A stretch of DNA of 64,000 nt from Holophagae bacterium (GTDB lineage Bacteria > Acidobacteriota > Holophagae > Acanthopleuribacterales > Acanthopleuribacteraceae). This document shows, piece after piece, positions 1 through 8,207 of the stretch. The notes below the pieces were generated by a model. The model was not told the DNA's origin. It worked only from the letters and a program-made list of their open reading frames with translations, and searched no databases. Location of the stretch: contig JAJCXM010000022.1 of assembly GCA_029263455.1 (NCBI GenBank), positions 372,001 to 436,000 on the forward strand, written 5' to 3'. How positions within the stretch are numbered: position 1 is the stretch's first letter; the number at the start of each line of letters is the position of its first letter. Both the position numbers and the translations under genes were made by a program.

Positions 1-2
1 TT

Positions 3-335
3 GAGTTCCGGCCTTGGGGTAGCTTTACCGTGCTCGAGGATGACCCGAAATTCAAAGTGAAAAGGCTTGATGTGCTGCCTGGAAAAAGGCTGTCCTTGCA
101 AAGGCACCAAAAGCGAACGGAATTCTGGCTGGTGGTCTCGGGAAAAGCCATTGTTGTGATCGGCGACGAGACGCTAAATCTGAACACGAACGACACCGCC
201 ACCATTCCTTGTGGAACGATTCACCGAATCGAAAATCCCGGATTAGAACCCCTATGTATTGTGGAAGTACAGGTAGGGACCTATTTTGGGGAAGATGATA
301 TTGAAAGGTTCGAGGATGATTTCGGACGTCTGTAA
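3..335 (+). CDS. Type II mannose-6-phosphate isomerase / ManC-type cupin, 5' truncated
   Basis: The reading frame is open from the left edge (first full codon at base 3), so the N-terminus lies outside the window. The visible 110 residues begin RPWGSF and continue with a GKRLSLQRH...EFWLVVSG stretch, a GTIHRIENPG histidine motif and VEVQVG. These mark the cupin domain of type II phosphomannose isomerases, which interconvert fructose-6-P and mannose-6-P for GDP-mannose synthesis. The same domain occurs alone or as the C-terminal third of bifunctional ManC enzymes. The cut prevents deciding which form this is. A GTG at base 30 is internal to the domain and not the start. The family call is firm; the architecture is open. 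Confidence 0.85.
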   Translation, partial: EFRPWGSFTVLEDDPKFKVKRLDVLPGKRLSLQRHQKRTEFWLVVSGKAIVVIGDETLNLNTNDTATIPCGTIHRIENPGLEPLCIVEVQVGTYFGEDDIERFEDDFGRL

Positions 336-392
336 AAGCGGGTTGTTAGAATGACGACACGGGCAGTGTAATTTTTGTTTTTGGGAGTTGAT

Positions 393-2222
393 ATGTCTAT
401 TTTGGGTATCTTAGTCATGATGTGGCTGCCAGCCGATTCAAGGGACGATTTACTCGCCCAAATTGAACAAGCAGGTGTTACCGGGTTTCAGCCTGTAGAG
501 ATAGGCTTGATCGCTAGCGGTGTACCAATTGATGAACTTCCAAAAATGGTTGCTGAATACGAAGCATTTGTAATGGAACTAACATCTGAAGTGGATAGTG
601 GCAAATCAGCCAAAAAGATGGCGAGACAGTTGTTTAGTGAACTATTCAGCAAGGTGAAGACCCATGATGAGGACTCCCATAAACTCACTGATTTGCTTGG
701 ATCTAAAACCTATTCAACGGTTACGGCAGCTTTCTTATTTTATGATGCGGCTCAGCGTTTAGGATTAGACGTACAACTGGTTGAAACGCCAATCCACGTA
801 TTTGCCGTCTTTAATGACAACAAAAAAGAAACCGACATTGAGTTCTTTGACCGTAATTCCTACGACAAAAAATATAGTGATTACCAAGGCTACGGTCGCG
901 ATTTGTTAGATGCGGGTGTAACTGACCAACAGGCACTCGCTAATATTCAGTTTCAGAATGAATTTGAATCGATCCGTAAACAACGCAAGGGCATCAGTTT
1001 GAGAGAGGCAGCAGCTATTTTGCTGAGCAAAGCGGCGGCAAAATACGGACCCAGCGATGTGAATGTGCGAATTCGAGACCTCAAACTGGTCAATCAACTT
1101 GCACCCGAAAGTTGGTTTGGCAAAGGCAACTTTGATCGCGAATTGCATCGTCACATCGGCGAGCTGTATAAGAGCAAAGAGGTTCTGCTTGGTTTGAAGC
1201 TCGCCACCGTTGCTGCGCAGAGGTTTCCTGACTACACCGAATACAGCCCTTTCCTGTTTAATTTCGCCGTTTTGCGTGTCCAAGAGCTTGATAAAACCAA
1301 GGAATTCTCAAAAGCATTCCTCGTGGCCGATGAAGTTAAGCCTCTATTGGCCGCAGATGTACGCCCATCTTTTAATGATATCTATCCAACCCTACATCAC
1401 AATTTCGCCGTCGATCTGTTTAATAACAAATCTTATGCGATGGCCCTAGAACATGCTGAAGGCGCTTTGGCTGGGTATAAGCAAATGCAGGAACACTACG
1501 CGAGCCAGGCCGAAAGCGCTAAGAAATTGGAAGAGATCAAAGTCTCACTTAAACATGTAGAGGAACTTGTACCCAATGCGCAAGAACTGTGGGTGATGCA
1601 GTTGTTAGACGAAGGCGATCACGTTAAGGCTCAACAAGTGTTAGCTGATCTCGCAGTAAATAATCCAGCGCGTGCAGATCAAATCAAAACGAGACTGGAT
1701 CAACAAGCGTTGAAGTCTCTTTATGAGTCAGGCAACTACCGAGACGCCTTGGCTTTGGCCACAAAGCGTATCAGCGACGACAACGGCCAACAGAATTTTC
1801 TGGCGACATTCAACCGCTTCATCCTAGACCTACTGTCGAAAAAACAATTTGAAGAGTCTCTTAAGGAACTGGACGGGGTTCCCGAAATAGTGGCAGGCGA
1901 CAAAGCTGTCAAAGATCTACGCTACAACACCTATATTGAGTGGCTTAACAGGTTCAAGAACGATTCTGCTAAAAAACAGCTACCTATTTATCAACGAATG
2001 TTTGCCGATAAGAGGCTTGAGCTAACCGATGCTGAACGGAAGGCGCTGATCTCTAATCATGTGGCCGTCTTTGCCGGCAGGGTGGAAAAAGCAATTGCGG
2101 ACGGCCGCTATAATGAAGCTTCTGATCTCTTGGCGGAAGGTGAAAAATTGTATCCTGACGATGTAAGCCTGCAGGCGTGGCGCAAGAAGGTACGAACGAT
2201 TCAGGAGCGGCTCGCCGAGTAG
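393..2222 (+). CDS. Secreted transglutaminase-like/TPR protein lacking the catalytic Cys
   Basis: The start is placed at ATG 393 because GGGAG lies 5 bases upstream; an in-frame TTG at 375 has no such site. The 609-residue product starts with a short hydrophobic, signal-like segment. Residues about 95-150 resemble SirB1/transglutaminase-like domains (RLGLDVQLV followed by TPIHVFAVF with His135, then FFDRN). At the place where the nucleophilic Cys is expected there is YSTVTAAF (Ser108/Thr109), so cysteine-type catalysis looks lost. The rest is helical, TPR-like repeat sequence to the C-terminus. It precedes the PP2C-like gene by 13 bases and is probably co-transcribed with it. Its function is unknown; a binding or scaffold role is inference. 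Confidence 0.65.
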   Translation: MSILGILVMMWLPADSRDDLLAQIEQAGVTGFQPVEIGLIASGVPIDELPKMVAEYEAFVMELTSEVDSGKSAKKMARQLFSELFSKVKTHDEDSHKLTDLLGSKTYSTVTAAFLFYDAAQRLGLDVQLVETPIHVFAVFNDNKKETDIEFFDRNSYDKKYSDYQGYGRDLLDAGVTDQQALANIQFQNEFESIRKQRKGISLREAAAILLSKAAAKYGPSDVNVRIRDLKLVNQLAPESWFGKGNFDRELHRHIGELYKSKEVLLGLKLATVAAQRFPDYTEYSPFLFNFAVLRVQELDKTKEFSKAFLVADEVKPLLAADVRPSFNDIYPTLHHNFAVDLFNNKSYAMALEHAEGALAGYKQMQEHYASQAESAKKLEEIKVSLKHVEELVPNAQELWVMQLLDEGDHVKAQQVLADLAVNNPARADQIKTRLDQQALKSLYESGNYRDALALATKRISDDNGQQNFLATFNRFILDLLSKKQFEESLKELDGVPEIVAGDKAVKDLRYNTYIEWLNRFKNDSAKKQLPIYQRMFADKRLELTDAERKALISNHVAVFAGRVEKAIADGRYNEASDLLAEGEKLYPDDVSLQAWRKKVRTIQERLAE

Positions 2223-2235
2223 CCGAGTAATCCAT

Positions 2236-3231
2236 ATGCCGCCACTACAATTCCGAACGCTTTTTGGGCCTCAAGTTGTGCGGGCCGACGAGGTCCGTAT
2301 CGTTGATTTGGGGAGCAACCTGGCTGCGGGTTTAACGCCGGGTCATAAACGGGCCCTTAAGACAAAAACGGACAAGAATGAAGATGCGGTTGCCATTTTC
2401 CAATTTCCAAGCAACGTCGAGCTTTTTCTGGTAGCCGATGCTCATTTTGGTGCGGCTACTTCGAGCTCTGCTGTTGAATGGTTTGTCCCTGTTTTCGAAA
2501 GCCTTAAGGGTAGCTTGGAATCTCGTCTATTCTGCACGCATCTTGAGATTGACCGTCGACTTGATGCCTTTAAACTCGATCAGCCGACGATCTCAGACGG
2601 TAGCTCAACGACTTTGCTGAGTGTCTTAATTCACGATCAACATGTGATTTGGGCGAGTAGCGGTGATTCGTTGCTTTATCTATGGCGTGATGACAAGCTC
2701 TTTCAGATTAATCGGGGCCATCACGCGCTCTTCCTAGGCGATGCCCTCAATGCGCCTCGCCATGCGGCAGCCATACTCGAAGGCTATGTTTCACCAGCTA
2801 CGGCACGCGACATTGGTCTTTTTGATCAAGTTCTGTTGGGACTCGCACAATTGGCGCATGCCCGTGAAAGTTATAAAGGCAGTGAAACCATGGTCGCTGA
2901 GGTAATCAGCCTGCTTGAACGTAGGTTGGGATGCGAGTTGTTGCTTGAACCAAAAGACGTTCTGACGCCTTGGAGCCGACTCAACATCGGCATTGCGCAA
3001 GCCGTACCGGAATTTGGGCGATTCAAATTGGCCGAGAATGACCTCATTTTGCTCGCAAGTGATGGGCTTGATGCGGCAGTCAGTGGCCTGTCGCAGGACG
3101 ACATCAGACTCATTCTCGGATCTGGAGAGGGTGATGCTGAAGTGAGGGTGCGAGAAATGCTCGATCGTGTGTTAAGTCGAGATGGGGGAATGGATAATTG
3201 TTCGGTCGTGTTGAGGATTTGGCGTCCGTGA
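2236..3231 (+). CDS. PP2C-family serine/threonine phosphatase-like protein
   Basis: The 331-residue soluble protein carries recognisable PP2C motifs in order: DKNEDAVA (Asp50), LVADAHFG (Asp68, in place of the usual DGxGG), GSSTTLLSV, SSGDSLLYLW, LASDGLDAAV and a C-terminal MDNCSVVLRI. The metal-binding aspartates are retained, so it could be an active Mn/Mg-dependent phosphoprotein phosphatase, although the DGxGG loop is altered and the middle of the protein is unusually long. It probably reverses Ser/Thr phosphorylation; the kinase at 40.3-42.7 kb is a candidate partner but is not adjacent. It lies 13 bases behind the transglutaminase-like gene, so both likely form one transcript. Confidence 0.8.
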   Translation: MPPLQFRTLFGPQVVRADEVRIVDLGSNLAAGLTPGHKRALKTKTDKNEDAVAIFQFPSNVELFLVADAHFGAATSSSAVEWFVPVFESLKGSLESRLFCTHLEIDRRLDAFKLDQPTISDGSSTTLLSVLIHDQHVIWASSGDSLLYLWRDDKLFQINRGHHALFLGDALNAPRHAAAILEGYVSPATARDIGLFDQVLLGLAQLAHARESYKGSETMVAEVISLLERRLGCELLLEPKDVLTPWSRLNIGIAQAVPEFGRFKLAENDLILLASDGLDAAVSGLSQDDIRLILGSGEGDAEVRVREMLDRVLSRDGGMDNCSVVLRIWRP

Positions 3232-3277
3232 TATTCGGTTTGTCGCTAGAATAGCGAATGAAGAAAGGTGGTGACTC

Positions 3278-4147
3278 ATGTTTATGTCGCTTTTACTGAT
3301 GTCATTCTTGGTAGTTGAAAACGATTTTTCGACTGCAGAAGAGGCTTGGAGGGCCGAACGGCTTGAAAAGCTCAAGTCTGAAGACGGCTGGCTAAATCTT
3401 ATTGGCCTCTTTTGGCTTAAAGAAGGTGAAAACCTGTTTGGGACTGCTGAAGTCAGCGATATTTTGTTACCCACCATGTCCACGGTCCCTCATGCAGGAA
3501 CGATTATCGTCAACGATGACAAGGTTCGTTTCACCATGGAGCGCGCTCAAAGAGCTCTGTTGAACGGCGAAGCCAAGCGCGAGGGTGAACTGAAAATGAG
3601 TTCTCCACCTGATATTCTCGCGCACAATCACATACGCATGTTCTTAATTGAACGGGACGATCGTTTGGCATTGAGAGTGAGAGATTTACGCGCAAAGGCG
3701 GTTGTCAACTTCAAAGGGATTCAGTCATTCAAAGCCAAAGAAAAGTATGTTGTAGAAGCGCAATACACGCCTTTCGAAGAGAACGAAGTCATCTGGGTTT
3801 CAACCGTCATAGGAACACAAGAGATGATGGAAGTACCTGGAAAACTAAGCTTTGAATGGGAAGAGGAGAGCTATGAGCTACTACCGTTTGTCGAAGGAGA
3901 AGGGGACGATCGCTACCTGTTTATCATTTTCAAAGATCTAACATCAGGATCGGAAACCTATCCGGGCGGACGTTACTTGAAGGCTTCGATACCTGCCGAA
4001 GGCGAAGCGGTGATGCTCAATTTTAATCGCGCCTACAATCCACCATGTGCATTTACACCCTATGCCACCTGTCCCTTGCCACCTGCCGATAATTGGCTCG
4101 ACGTATCCATTGAGGCCGGAGAGAAATACATTGCCGGCGATCATTGA
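3278..4147 (+). CDS. DUF1684 domain protein, probably exported
   Basis: The 289-residue protein opens with a hydrophobic stretch that could be a short signal peptide. It then shows the DUF1684 pattern: EEAWRAERLEKL, GWLNLIGLFWLKEGEN, F.G and a C-terminal FNRAYNPPCAFTPYATCPLPP.DNWLDVSIEAGEKY. DUF1684 proteins are common in Bacteroidetes, actinobacteria and acidobacteria and have no established biochemical role. AGGTGG precedes the ATG; an alternative ATG lies 6 bases downstream. The stop is 8 bases before the acyl carrier protein gene, so it could share the transcript of the polyketide cluster, but no functional link can be shown. Confidence 0.8.
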   Translation: MFMSLLLMSFLVVENDFSTAEEAWRAERLEKLKSEDGWLNLIGLFWLKEGENLFGTAEVSDILLPTMSTVPHAGTIIVNDDKVRFTMERAQRALLNGEAKREGELKMSSPPDILAHNHIRMFLIERDDRLALRVRDLRAKAVVNFKGIQSFKAKEKYVVEAQYTPFEENEVIWVSTVIGTQEMMEVPGKLSFEWEEESYELLPFVEGEGDDRYLFIIFKDLTSGSETYPGGRYLKASIPAEGEAVMLNFNRAYNPPCAFTPYATCPLPPADNWLDVSIEAGEKYIAGDH

Positions 4148-4155
4148 GTTAATTT

Positions 4156-4698
4156 ATGCATGATCCTCCTTCACTTTCACAATTGGTCGACGAAATCAGT
4201 CAGATCTTAAAGCAGGCCTGCCAGAAGGATGTCATCGCTAGCGACCGACCGCTTGTGGGCGAATTGGGCTTTGATTCGTTGGATATGATAGAAGCGGCGT
4301 TTTCTATGGAGGATCGCTTTGGATTTCAATTTGCCGAAAAACATCCATTAGATGTACTCAACGAAATAGTTGGCGCGGACATCATCGTCAAGGAGGGTTT
4401 GCTGACGCCTTTAGGTCGCGAGATGGCTATCAAAAGGATGCCTGAGTTAGGTGCCTTCCAAATCGAAGAAGGCGTTAGTACAGATGCATTGCAGGCCTAT
4501 TACACGGTTGAAACCTATGCGCGAATGCTACGGGAGTTTTACCTTGCGCTTCCTGAAGTTGACCCGGAAACTCAAGAACTGATTGTCCTGGATGGCTTAC
4601 GCCCAGTTACGCAGACATCTGGAAAAATCGTCAATCCGCCCGCTGGAGATGAATTGGTAAAAAACTGGGCGCTAAAGGTCGCTGCGGAAATAAAGTGA
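4156..4698 (+). CDS. Acyl carrier protein with long C-terminal extension
   Basis: Residues 1-80 form an acyl carrier domain with the phosphopantetheine site GFDSLDMIEA (Ser41) and the acidic helix that follows. The protein is 180 residues, about twice a normal ACP. Its C-terminal half (about 85-180, starting LLTPLGREMAI) has no recognisable fold and could dock a partner enzyme. It begins the tightly packed run ACP, ketosynthase, ketosynthase-like partner, type III PKS, methyltransferase, FAD oxidoreductase. The overlap of its stop with the GTG of the next gene (GTGA) implies coupled translation. It most likely carries the growing acyl chain for the cluster rather than for bulk fatty acid synthesis, which is inference from context. 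Confidence 0.85.
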   Translation: MHDPPSLSQLVDEISQILKQACQKDVIASDRPLVGELGFDSLDMIEAAFSMEDRFGFQFAEKHPLDVLNEIVGADIIVKEGLLTPLGREMAIKRMPELGAFQIEEGVSTDALQAYYTVETYARMLREFYLALPEVDPETQELIVLDGLRPVTQTSGKIVNPPAGDELVKNWALKVAAEIK

Positions 4699-5831
4699 GA
4701 GCTATTTACCTCGGTGAATCTGAACATGTCCTGCCCGCCAAATTAACCATTGACGATTTATTCAAGGGCCGCTCAGGCGTTCAGAGATTGGGCGAACAGT
4801 GGCCCGTTCATGTGGCAGGCAAAGTCAGCGGCACATTGCCGGATTTAGTGGATTTCCCGTTCAGGTACCAGCCGAGAGCACTTCAATTGGCCGACAAGGC
4901 CATATCCGGCATGAGCCAGGAACGGTCACCTCAATGTGGATTAGTCTTAGCCATGTCGTCGCTATTTAGTGAGACCGACTATTTGCAGCACACGTTGACT
5001 CATCGCGAAAGTGAAGTTGGCATGCGTGAAGTTGCCGGTTTTGCATCGGACCACGCCTTACACTACTTGGCCAAGAGATGGAAATTCATGGGTCCGCGTA
5101 TCCGGGTGGATTCGGCCTGTGCCAGCGGATCAGATGCGCTAATTGTGGCGTCTGAATGGCTATCGGCTGGCTTGGTGGAAGAATGTATGGTGGTTGCTGC
5201 CGCTTCCATGCTTAATCCAGTTGGCTTGGCCGTCTTTAAGAATCTACGCGCTTTATCGGTCGAGAATGATCTTGAGGCAAGTCGCCCGTTTGATCGCCGA
5301 CGCAAGGGCTTTGTAATGGGTGAAGGGGCCGTTGCATTGCTGCTTAGCACAAAAACAAAGTCGTCGTGTTGTGTACGAGGCTGGGGCCAATCCATGAATG
5401 CGCATAAATTCACTGACCTACCTGAAGATGTGTCGGCTATGAAACAGGCCGCGTTGACGGCTGCAGGCGCCAACTTGGGCGATATCGCCTACACATGCGC
5501 CCATGGCACTGGCACAGCTTCAAATGATTGGGCAGAAACACGTTTGCATCATGACATCCATCGAAAACGAGCCGAAAGCATACCGATATCAGCTATTAAG
5601 TCTATGACGGGACACTGTTTGGGGGCGTCATCACTGTTGGAAATTGTGGTCACGGCAGAGGCCTTGACTCGACAACAAGCGCCGCCAACTATTCATCTTC
5701 GAGTCCCGGACCCCTTGTGTGATCTGGACTACGTTGTGGACCATGCCAAGGTAATCGACGGCGATTTCGCATTAAGCCAATCATTCGCCTTTGGCGGACA
5801 CAATAGTGCCGTTCTTATGGGGTTAGCATGA
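4695..5831 (+). CDS. Beta-ketoacyl-ACP synthase (KAS II/FabF-like)
   Basis: The 378-residue condensing enzyme has the full Cys-His-His set: VDSACASGSDAL (Cys142), AHGTGTASND (His270) and KSMTGHCLGASS (Lys302, His307). It also keeps the DRRRKGFVMGEGA segment typical of KAS II enzymes. It should catalyse decarboxylative Claisen condensation of an acyl group with malonyl-ACP. It starts at GTG 4695, overlapping the ACP stop, and its own stop overlaps the ATG of the following Cys-less ketosynthase-like gene (ATGA). This KS plus partner arrangement recalls the KS-alpha/chain-length-factor pairs of type II PKS systems. At 378 residues it is slightly shorter than FabF (about 410), with a shortened N-terminus. 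Confidence 0.9.
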   Translation: MRAIYLGESEHVLPAKLTIDDLFKGRSGVQRLGEQWPVHVAGKVSGTLPDLVDFPFRYQPRALQLADKAISGMSQERSPQCGLVLAMSSLFSETDYLQHTLTHRESEVGMREVAGFASDHALHYLAKRWKFMGPRIRVDSACASGSDALIVASEWLSAGLVEECMVVAAASMLNPVGLAVFKNLRALSVENDLEASRPFDRRRKGFVMGEGAVALLLSTKTKSSCCVRGWGQSMNAHKFTDLPEDVSAMKQAALTAAGANLGDIAYTCAHGTGTASNDWAETRLHHDIHRKRAESIPISAIKSMTGHCLGASSLLEIVVTAEALTRQQAPPTIHLRVPDPLCDLDYVVDHAKVIDGDFALSQSFAFGGHNSAVLMGLA

Positions 5832-6583
5832 TAGCTATCCGTGAAATTAGCGCAGTTGTCACCCGCGACCTCGGTATCGTGTCGCCGTGGCTGTCGATTG
5901 TGCAGCAAGCTGAAGATCGGCGTAGCAGTTCTCCTGCAGCCCAATACGCATTGATGGCAGCTTCCAAATTGGCCACCTCGCCCACAAAGATGGCGATGAT
6001 ATGTTTTTCCGGTCCCAGTGGTGCCCATATCTCTCGTTTTGATGGCGCATGTGATTCCCAAAAACAACTGGTAAGTGATGGCTTCGCTGCGACCCGACAT
6101 CGCAAAATACATCCTTTCACTCTACTCTTGGCACTTCAGAATCAAGTGCCGGCCATGTTATCGATGCAGCTTGGTATGCTTGGTCCATGTACGAATATGT
6201 TCGAGTCGGGTACGTCATTTGCCTTTGCTCTACCATTGATAGAGGCATATTTACGAGGCGGATTTCGCGTGCTTGTGGTCATGAGTAGCGCGGCCGATCG
6301 GCTTGAAGAACGGCAACGCACAGCTAGTTTTCGCGCATCCAAAAAATCATTTGAAGGCGCCATTTGTGTGGTTTTTGATAGGAAAGGCGAACTTGGCCAC
6401 ATCAAGGCCGAAAGCGAACATGCAGAATGGCTCGATCTATGGTACGACTTGAATGTCATCGAACCAGTGCTGATGCCCGGTGTTGGCTTACTGAAAGCAA
6501 TTCACGGCAAGGCCAAGCAGGTCAGAGTTGGATTGCGAGACGATACGGGTTTTGAATCTTCATTTTGTTGGGAGGCTGTTTGA
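5828..6583 (+). CDS. Ketosynthase-like partner lacking the catalytic Cys (chain-length-factor-like)
   Basis: The 251-residue protein resembles the N-terminal half of a ketosynthase (beta-ketoacyl synthase N-terminal-like family). The nucleophile region reads LGPCTNMFESGTSFAFALPLIEA. Aligned with GPRIRVDSACASGSDAL of the preceding KS, the catalytic Cys corresponds to Gly128. No AHGTGT or SxxGHxxGA His motif is present, and the C-terminal half is missing. It therefore cannot condense by itself and is best read as a chain-length-factor or structural partner of the upstream ketosynthase. Translation is coupled on both sides (ATGA with the KS, TTGA with the type III PKS). The similarity is modest, so the precise subfamily is uncertain. 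Confidence 0.7.
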   Translation: MIAIREISAVVTRDLGIVSPWLSIVQQAEDRRSSSPAAQYALMAASKLATSPTKMAMICFSGPSGAHISRFDGACDSQKQLVSDGFAATRHRKIHPFTLLLALQNQVPAMLSMQLGMLGPCTNMFESGTSFAFALPLIEAYLRGGFRVLVVMSSAADRLEERQRTASFRASKKSFEGAICVVFDRKGELGHIKAESEHAEWLDLWYDLNVIEPVLMPGVGLLKAIHGKAKQVRVGLRDDTGFESSFCWEAV

Positions 6584-7632
6584 TCTACATCAATCACGTT
6601 GTAACGGCGGTTCCGGAATACGAATTAAGCCAATCTCAAGTTGTCGAGATGGGGCGCGAGTTGCTTAGAGGTAAGGTCCCTTTCGTGGAGCAGGCTTTGG
6701 CCCTCTTTCGAAACGCGGGCGTTGAGCAGCGATTCCTTGTGAAAGACATCGATGAGATCTTGGCCCATCCATCTCTTGAATGGAGAAACAACGTTTATGT
6801 TGAGTGGTGTAAACGGCTGGGCGAAAAACTACTTACCGATCTTTTCCAAGAAACTGGGTTGCGACCCGACGAACTGGATATGCTGATTACAACCTCGTGC
6901 ACTGGCTTCATGATTCCGGCCGTTGACGCACACCTCATTAATAAGTTTAAGCTTCGTCCAGACATTGTTCGGATGCCGTTAACGGAATTAGGTTGTGCCG
7001 CGGGGGCCATGGCGCTTTCCCGGGCTCACGATTACTTAAAAGCACATCCGCAAGCGAAGGTTGTCGTTATGGCCATAGAACTGCCATCAATGACCTATCA
7101 GAACGATGACCATCGCATTGCTAACTTGGTTTCTGCTGCTCTTTTTGGAGATGGCGGTGCCGCAGCCCTGATCTCAAATAAGGAATCGAGCTGTCAAATG
7201 GTGACCGGACGCACTCATTTTTTCTATAACACCGAACATCTAATGGGTTTCGAACTGCTGAGCAGCGGCTTTCAGATCGTTTTGGACCGCGATATACCGA
7301 CCCTTATCGAATCAGGGTTTCGCGACGTGATCACCGATTTTCTCGCTAGTGAAGGTTTACAGATATCTGATATCAAAACCTGGGTGTTCCATCCGGGCGG
7401 GCGGCGAATTATGGATACGACGCGTGATGTATTAGGGCTGCAAGAAAGTGCCTTTACTCACTCTCGACGTGTCCTCAAAGAAGTTGGAAATTTGTCATCG
7501 GCATCGATCCTGTGGGTGCTGAAAGAAACGCTTAACAATCACCCCGATACAGGGCCCGCTGTCATGGCAGCTTTTGGTCCGGGATTCAATGCCGAACTCA
7601 TTTTGGCTAACATGACCGGCGCACAAAGTTGA
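6580..7632 (+). CDS. Type III polyketide synthase (chalcone/stilbene synthase family; alkylpyrone/alkylresorcinol synthase-like)
   Basis: The 350-residue enzyme has the type III PKS triad: TELGCAAGAMAL (Cys139), WVFHPGGRRIMD (His271) and KEVGNLSSASILWVL (Asn304). It also has FGDGGAAALI and a C-terminal AAFGPGFNAELILA. The start is TTG 6580, since GGAGG lies at 6571-6575 and the family typically starts just before the INHVVTAVPEY-like segment; TTGA overlaps the previous stop. Such enzymes extend an acyl starter with malonyl units and cyclise it to pyrones or resorcinols. The following methyltransferase and flavoprotein match the order srsA-srsB-srsC of Streptomyces griseus (phenolic lipids) and bpsA-bpsB of Bacillus (alkylpyrone methyl ethers). 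The actual product cannot be read from sequence. Confidence 0.93.
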   Translation: MIYINHVVTAVPEYELSQSQVVEMGRELLRGKVPFVEQALALFRNAGVEQRFLVKDIDEILAHPSLEWRNNVYVEWCKRLGEKLLTDLFQETGLRPDELDMLITTSCTGFMIPAVDAHLINKFKLRPDIVRMPLTELGCAAGAMALSRAHDYLKAHPQAKVVVMAIELPSMTYQNDDHRIANLVSAALFGDGGAAALISNKESSCQMVTGRTHFFYNTEHLMGFELLSSGFQIVLDRDIPTLIESGFRDVITDFLASEGLQISDIKTWVFHPGGRRIMDTTRDVLGLQESAFTHSRRVLKEVGNLSSASILWVLKETLNNHPDTGPAVMAAFGPGFNAELILANMTGAQS

Positions 7633-8207
7633 CGTCGTCCAACCTGTATTTGGCCTTTATAGGCTTTATTGCATTGCTCCGTTTGGGCGAGTTGTTTTTA
7701 GCCCAAAGGAACCTCAAGAATGTTGGAACACAGGCTGAGGTCGTCGCCGAGCCCCGTTTCTCGCTGATGGTCTTGATGCATAGTCTTATGTATGTGGTCA
7801 TTCCGTTAGAACTGTTCTGGCGCCGTCCAACTCTTGGTGGTGCGCTGACTTGGATCGCCCTCGTCATCGTGATCCTTGCTTTGATAGCCAGATACTGGAC
7901 GTTGCGAACGATGGGTACGGCTTGGCACGTCCGCATCTTAAAAGGACCACAACTTCCCGTCATAACCGATGGACCGTTTCGCTATGTGCGTCACCCGAAT
8001 TACGCCATTGTCATGGTTGAACTTCTATTCATTCCCTTGATTCATCACCTCTACCTGTCAGCTATAGGATTGACAGTAATGAATGCTTGGGTGCTAAACG
8101 GGCGCATTCGGCAGGAAGAAGAATGGTTGTCTCAACGTCCCGATTGGGTCCGTGAAATGCAATCTAAACCACGTTTTTTCCCCCGCCTATTTGGCCGAGA
8201 ACCATGA
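7629..8207 (+). CDS. ICMT-family membrane methyltransferase (BpsB/SrsB-like)
   Basis: The 192-residue integral membrane protein has hydrophobic segments near residues 5-22, 45-60, 68-88 and 128-150. It carries the isoprenylcysteine carboxyl methyltransferase pattern GPFRYVRHPNYAIVMVELL followed by a charged EEEW. Members next to type III PKS genes, such as BpsB of Bacillus and SrsB of Streptomyces, O-methylate alkylpyrones or alkylresorcinols using SAM. The TTG start at 7629 overlaps the PKS stop (TTGA) and its stop overlaps the ATG of the FAD oxidoreductase, so it is translated as part of the same operon. A role in methylating the PKS product is a strong inference from this context. Confidence 0.88.
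   Translation: MTSSNLYLAFIGFIALLRLGELFLAQRNLKNVGTQAEVVAEPRFSLMVLMHSLMYVVIPLELFWRRPTLGGALTWIALVIVILALIARYWTLRTMGTAWHVRILKGPQLPVITDGPFRYVRHPNYAIVMVELLFIPLIHHLYLSAIGLTVMNAWVLNGRIRQEEEWLSQRPDWVREMQSKPRFFPRLFGREP

Noticed and set aside
5063-5473. 136-codon minus-strand frame inside the ketosynthase
   Set aside because: It is a shadow of a gene with intact catalytic motifs and has no recognisable protein features.
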